A stretch of 64,000 nt of DNA from assembly GCA_030824515.1 (NCBI GenBank), contig JAVBXN010000057.1:1-64000 (forward strand), given 5' to 3'. This DNA is from Pelobacter sp. GTDB taxonomy: Bacteria > Desulfobacterota > Desulfuromonadia > Geobacterales > Pseudopelobacteraceae. Positions 60,483 to 64,000 of the stretch are shown one piece after another. Positions within the stretch are counted from its first letter, which is position 1. Each line of letters opens with the position of its first letter. A program made the position numbers and the translations under genes. Under the pieces are notes generated by a model that was not told where the DNA came from, made no database searches, and saw nothing but the letters and a program-made list of their open reading frames with translations.

Positions 60483-61451
60483 TTACTTTAGTATTTCGCG
60501 CTTCTCATCGGATACAACCGCGCTGCAGCGGACGACTCCGCCGGTGCGGCATACCCGTTCGATGCAGATTCCGAACATGGCCAGAGGGACCGCCCAGAGG
60601 CAGCACAAAAGCGAGATCCATGCAGATACGGAGATGCCCCTACCCTTCATCCGCAAGAGATCGTACAGGGCATTGTGGGAGATACCGACCCGGTTCAGGA
60701 GCGACTGCAGCCAGCCGTATATATTCTGGATCCAGTCAGCATGCGAGCTTTCGACCACGCTGAAGCCGGCTTTATGCAGCAGGCCGACCAACCCTTGTTC
60801 ACTGAAATGGTACAGGTGAAACGGCATGTCCAGGTGAAACCAGCCGGCGCCTCCGACCATGGCCTGCAGCGAACTGAAGTTCGGCACGGCGATGATCAGC
60901 TTTCCGCCGGGAGCAAGCAGTTCCCTGCTTTTTTCCAGCATCCGCAACGGATCGTCCAGGTGTTCCAGCACATGATTGACCATGATCAGGTCGAAAGGGC
61001 CGCGAGCATCGTCGATATCGGTCACGACCGCGATCCGGTAGGTTTCCCTGGCATGGATCGCGGTATCGTCATCACGTTCAACACCGGTCACGTCCCAGCC
61101 GGCCCCGGCGAAGAGCGAGGCCAGAAAGCCGCTGCCGCAGCCCACATCCAGCATCCTGCCGGAGTTCATGCTGCTGCTGATGCGCCAGATCAGCCACTTC
61201 TTGTGCAGCTCGAAAAGAAACTCGATCGGCGCAATGAAACGCTTGCCCTGGTCGGCCCGATACTCTCCCGGCGCGTAGAGCCGCGCCAGGGTCTGCCCGT
61301 CCGGACGGGGCCAGGTGATACCGATCCGGCACTCCGGGCAGAAATACACGCTGTACTTTTCCCCGTGACGGGACACCGGCCCCAGTTTTAATTGAAGCGC
61401 GGTGGAGCAGCAGAAGCTGCAACGGGGCTGTGTATCGGAAACGGTCTGCAT
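60483..61451 (-). CDS. SAM-dependent methyltransferase with N-terminal zinc ribbon
   Basis: 322 residues. An N-terminal four-Cys knuckle (CSFCCS, then YFCPECRIG) precedes a class I methyltransferase fold: MLDVGCGSGFLASLFAGAGW (SAM motif I), GVERDDD (acidic tip), FDLIMVNHVLEHLDDP (motif IV) and LLAPGGKLIIAVPN. A C-terminal hydrophobic stretch (ISLLCCLWAVPLAMFGICIE) may anchor it to the membrane. Related proteins methylate sugars or lipids in envelope polysaccharide synthesis. It begins 6 nt after the glycosyltransferase-like gene and ends 42 nt before trpB. Confidence 0.8.
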   Translation of the reverse strand: MQTVSDTQPRCSFCCSTALQLKLGPVSRHGEKYSVYFCPECRIGITWPRPDGQTLARLYAPGEYRADQGKRFIAPIEFLFELHKKWLIWRISSSMNSGRMLDVGCGSGFLASLFAGAGWDVTGVERDDDTAIHARETYRIAVVTDIDDARGPFDLIMVNHVLEHLDDPLRMLEKSRELLAPGGKLIIAVPNFSSLQAMVGGAGWFHLDMPFHLYHFSEQGLVGLLHKAGFSVVESSHADWIQNIYGWLQSLLNRVGISHNALYDLLRMKGRGISVSAWISLLCCLWAVPLAMFGICIERVCRTGGVVRCSAVVSDEKREILK

Positions 61452-61457
61452 CGTGAT

Positions 61458-63092
61458 TCAGTAGTGCACGCGGTAAAATGCCACGCCGTAGTTTATCCGC
61501 TGGGAACGATACACCGTCGCCAGGCTGATGCCGGGTGGAGCCGCTTTAAGCTCATCATCGGTCACGCTGTCAAAAAACTCCCTGACGATGTACTCCACGC
61601 CGTTTTTACGCGCATACTGCAGCTGGCTGAAATAATCTGCCACCGGCTCCGCGGTCCAGAGGCCGTCCAGATAGTAGATCATCTTGTTCCAGGGCACCAT
61701 GTAGTTGCGTCCCGGGCCGAAAACCCTGGGGCCAGTTTCGGCCGCTTTTCTGGTTTCCTCTGCGTATATCAGCCTATCCGAAACCGTGGCCGGGACCGCA
61801 GCCTTGGGAGCAACGGTCGTCAGACTGACATAGTACAACGAAAGTGCGGCGGCAATCGACAGGCAGACACCGCTCGCGACACGGCTATCCGGCCGGGAAC
61901 AACGATCGGCAAACAATCCGGCCGCCTCGAATATGCCGGCGCAAGCGCCGATCACGATCAGCGGCGTGTAAGGGGCCAGATAGCGCCACCAGCCATCGGT
62001 AAAGACAGGCAGGATCAGCAGCAGCAGCAGCGGCGAAAACAGGATGATCTTTTTCTGCGCCGATAAATCCCCCCATCTGCGGAACGCAACGAACAGGCAG
62101 GGAATCACCAGGTAGATCGGATAGACCTGCGGATAATGCTGGCAGCCGCTGTTGTTGGGAATCCGGCCCGGAATCTCCGTTGACAGGTTATGGAGATAGA
62201 CCTGAAGGCTCTTGGCCGGGTGCGACATCAAGTAGGCGGCGATGTCCCGCAGGCCGCTCGGCTTCTGCCATTTCAGCCGGCCGTCGGCAGATAGGCCCCA
62301 GAGATCCTCGTTACCGGTTTCACCCTTGTCATTGTCATGATAGATGCGCGACTGCATCCAGATCAGCACATAGGTGGACTTTGGACTGATCACGAAAGCC
62401 CCGTACTCTTTCTTCAGAAAGCCCAGATAAGGCGCCGCTACGATAAAAAACACCACCAGCGCGACCGCGCTCAACCTGAATACGGACGAGCGGTAAAAGC
62501 GAATCCCTTCGGAGGCGCACAGCAGCCCCAAGAGCATCACCATCACCAGGAAACCCTCTGACCTGGCCATGTAGGCCATTGAAAAAAAGGCTCCCGCCAG
62601 AGCGGCCATCAGCATCGAACGGCGCTTGACCGCTGTCAGGATCAACGCCAGCGAGGTTAGCTGCAGCACGGTGTAGGTAATCTCCGATTCCGGGCTAAAA
62701 CTCATGAAGATGAAATGCGGAAAGACCGCCACCAGCGTGGCCGCGGCCACGGCAATCGTGCGGTTGAAGACCCCGGCCGCCAGAGCATAAGTGGCCAGTG
62801 AAGCCAGCACACCCATGGTAATCGCTACAAATCCCGCGGCAGCCTGAATATGGGCGACTCCCGGAATCATGCTGGTGATCGCGATCAGCATCGAATGGAA
62901 GGGCGGCACCCAGCCCCCCTGCCAGCCCAGACCGATTCCATAGCGGATGTTGCGCGCGATTTGCAGAAAGATGTGGCCGTCGGAGGTAATGCCCGGAAGA
63001 TGGTAGAGGTAGCCCCTGATCGCGATGGCTACCGTCAGGGGAATCAGGAACGCGAAACGTCCGTAGCGTTGGCTGAACAGGCTAAAATTCAT
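61458..63092 (-). CDS. Membrane glycosyltransferase-like protein (GT39/PMT superfamily)
   Basis: 544 residues with many hydrophobic helices. The N-terminal loop has SDGHIFLQIARNIRYGIGLG and an acidic pair in a periplasmic loop (FSPESEITYTVLQ), which fits the GT-C fold of dolichyl/undecaprenyl-phosphate-sugar mannosyltransferases. The soluble C-terminus is about 120 residues long. Its start overlaps the trpF stop by 4 nt (ATGA), so translation is coupled to trpF. The sugar and acceptor are unknown. Confidence 0.75.
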   Translation of the reverse strand: MNFSLFSQRYGRFAFLIPLTVAIAIRGYLYHLPGITSDGHIFLQIARNIRYGIGLGWQGGWVPPFHSMLIAITSMIPGVAHIQAAAGFVAITMGVLASLATYALAAGVFNRTIAVAAATLVAVFPHFIFMSFSPESEITYTVLQLTSLALILTAVKRRSMLMAALAGAFFSMAYMARSEGFLVMVMLLGLLCASEGIRFYRSSVFRLSAVALVVFFIVAAPYLGFLKKEYGAFVISPKSTYVLIWMQSRIYHDNDKGETGNEDLWGLSADGRLKWQKPSGLRDIAAYLMSHPAKSLQVYLHNLSTEIPGRIPNNSGCQHYPQVYPIYLVIPCLFVAFRRWGDLSAQKKIILFSPLLLLLILPVFTDGWWRYLAPYTPLIVIGACAGIFEAAGLFADRCSRPDSRVASGVCLSIAAALSLYYVSLTTVAPKAAVPATVSDRLIYAEETRKAAETGPRVFGPGRNYMVPWNKMIYYLDGLWTAEPVADYFSQLQYARKNGVEYIVREFFDSVTDDELKAAPPGISLATVYRSQRINYGVAFYRVHY

Positions 63093-63730
63093 TGGACGGT
63101 CTGCATTTCAGACGGTAGGTCTGCACTGCGGGCATTGCGGACCAGGCTGCGCATCTTCTCCGGATCCTTGATGCCCGGCGCCGATTCGACTCCGCTGGAG
63201 ACATCCACCGCATAGGGGCGGACCGCTCTTACCGCAGCGGCGACATTTTCCGGAGTCAGCCCCCCGGCCAGGATGATACGTTTTGAAGCCGCAGCAGCGG
63301 CGGCAATCTCCCAGTTGAAGGTTTTACCGGTGCCGCCGTAGGCGGTGGGCGACCAGGCATCCAGCAGGCAGGCGGCAACATCATAGCCGTTGATCAGGTC
63401 GAGGCAGGTTTCGTCTTTCACCCTGAACGCCTTGATCAAGCGGCGTCTGACGCCGCTGCAGTATGCGGGGGTTTCATCCCCGTGCAACTGAACGATGTCC
63501 AGGCCGCAGCGGTCGGCGATGCCGTTGACCACCTCCGGTTCTTCGTTGACGAACAGCCCGACCGTCTGCACAAAAGGGGGCAGGCGGCGGATCAACGCGG
63601 TAGCCTGGTCGGGAAAGATGTTGCGGGGGGATTTGTTGTAAAAGACAAAACCGAGAGCATCGGCCCCGGCTTCCACCGCCGCCAGGGCGTCTTCGATGTT
63701 GGTTATGCCGCAGATTTTGATTTTGATCAT
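63089..63730 (-). CDS. trpF: Phosphoribosylanthranilate isomerase
   Basis: 213 residues from the ATG at 63730. It performs the Amadori rearrangement in tryptophan synthesis. The TIM-barrel markers are KIKICGITNIEDALAAVEAG with the catalytic Cys, LGFVFYNKSPRNI, VQLHGDETPAYC, LDAWSPTAYGGTGKTFNW and ILAGGLTPENVAAAVRAV, DVSSGVESAPGIKDPEK with the catalytic Asp in AVDVSSG. It heads the leftward trpF - glycosyltransferase - methyltransferase - trpB group. Confidence 0.95.
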   Translation of the reverse strand: MIKIKICGITNIEDALAAVEAGADALGFVFYNKSPRNIFPDQATALIRRLPPFVQTVGLFVNEEPEVVNGIADRCGLDIVQLHGDETPAYCSGVRRRLIKAFRVKDETCLDLINGYDVAACLLDAWSPTAYGGTGKTFNWEIAAAAAASKRIILAGGLTPENVAAAVRAVRPYAVDVSSGVESAPGIKDPEKMRSLVRNARSADLPSEMQTVQ

Positions 63731-63768
63731 GCCTGACTCATGGAACATGGAAAAGTATCTGAAAGAGT

Positions 63769-63873
63769 TTACTCAAGATTGACTCCGAAACTTTGTGCCA
63801 CCTCGGATATAAACTTTGACCAGATCCCCGGAATATTTTGAGCCAAAGGTTCCAGTGGCGCTTCTTCAAGCAT
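63769..63873 (-). CDS. Possible 34-aa frame downstream of the nucleotidyltransferase-like gene
   Basis: MLEEAPLEPLAQNIPGIWSK to VAQSFGVNLE. There is a weak ribosome-site-like GAGG about 5 nt before the ATG. It might be the remnant of a HEPN-type partner, but no motif supports that. Listed as the only open frame in the 3' margin. Confidence 0.25.
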   Translation of the reverse strand: MLEEAPLEPLAQNIPGIWSKFISEVAQSFGVNLE

Positions 63874-63905
63874 TTTCCACCTCTGCAGCTATCTGTTTCG
63901 GCAGA

Positions 63906-64000
63906 TTATCCATAGATACGAACTCCGGATTCCTCCACAAGCTCGTTGAAGAGAGTTTTCCTGCTAATATCTACAAGGTCAACCGACTTTGACAAACGCT
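63906..64000 (-). CDS. Nucleotidyltransferase-like (MNT/MntA) protein, C-terminal end only
   Basis: The right edge holds the last 30 residues of a leftward gene: RLSKSVDLVDISRKTLFNEL, then EESGVRIYG and a stop. The string VDLVDIxRxxxxFxxELVEESGVRIY matches the end of minimal nucleotidyltransferases, whose genes pair with HEPN toxins. The rest of the gene is outside the window, so the call is tentative. Confidence 0.5.
   Translation of the reverse strand, partial: RLSKSVDLVDISRKTLFNELVEESGVRIYG

Overview
The window looks like a chromosomal segment of a deltaproteobacterium of the Geobacter / Pelobacter propionicus / Trichlorobacter group (Desulfuromonadales). This is inferred from gene content: a small monoheme cytochrome c, a tandem DUF507 pair, many hybrid histidine kinases, a geopeptide-type radical SAM/SPASM protein, hisI-hisG, a short Pta, and the intergenic repeat style. 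No 16S or marker search was possible. About 45 protein genes and one tRNA are supported.

Region 1 (1-8640) is an accessory island of visibly lower G+C. It holds the tail of a VapC-like toxin, then a translationally coupled pair read leftward: a 1709-residue protein combining STAS-like, GHKL ATPase, two phosphoribosyltransferase-like modules, a zinc knuckle and a second GHKL-like ATPase, followed by a receiver-HD phosphohydrolase. An orphan ParB-like gene lies upstream. Inverted copies of a REP-like sequence flank the block, and the right copy lies against the first codons of a REP-associated transposase. I do not recognise this system and rate it the best candidate for new biology.

Region 2 (8638-15780) is a leftward cluster: a secreted PsiD-like/phosphatidylserine decarboxylase-family enzyme, a phospholipase B-like Ntn hydrolase, a membrane protein, two lipoproteins and small proteins. 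Two paralogous RNA-like elements, each ending in an intrinsic terminator, precede the decarboxylase and a 57-residue gene. Dispersed repeats and an antitoxin whose toxin is missing follow.

Region 3 (15800-18730) has a membrane-tethered Mrr-like nuclease with Asn in place of the expected catalytic Lys, and a radical SAM/SPASM protein that has lost the middle Cys of its cluster motif.

Region 4 (18890-49430) is core-like: a histidine kinase/NtrC pair, hybrid kinases, tRNA(CAU), hisI, hisG, prfA, a SWIM-SNF2 helicase, an AmiC-type amidase, mutS, a PhnD-like binding protein with hybrid kinase and Hpt protein, a lytic transglycosylase, a lipoprotein/DUF507 operon, cytochrome c, queC and a MoxR-VWA cluster.

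Region 5 (49600-64000) has a secreted protein of eight 11-residue repeats, a 2595-residue secreted protein with PPC-like modules, pta, and a leftward trpF - membrane glycosyltransferase - methyltransferase - trpB operon, ending in a partial nucleotidyltransferase-like gene.
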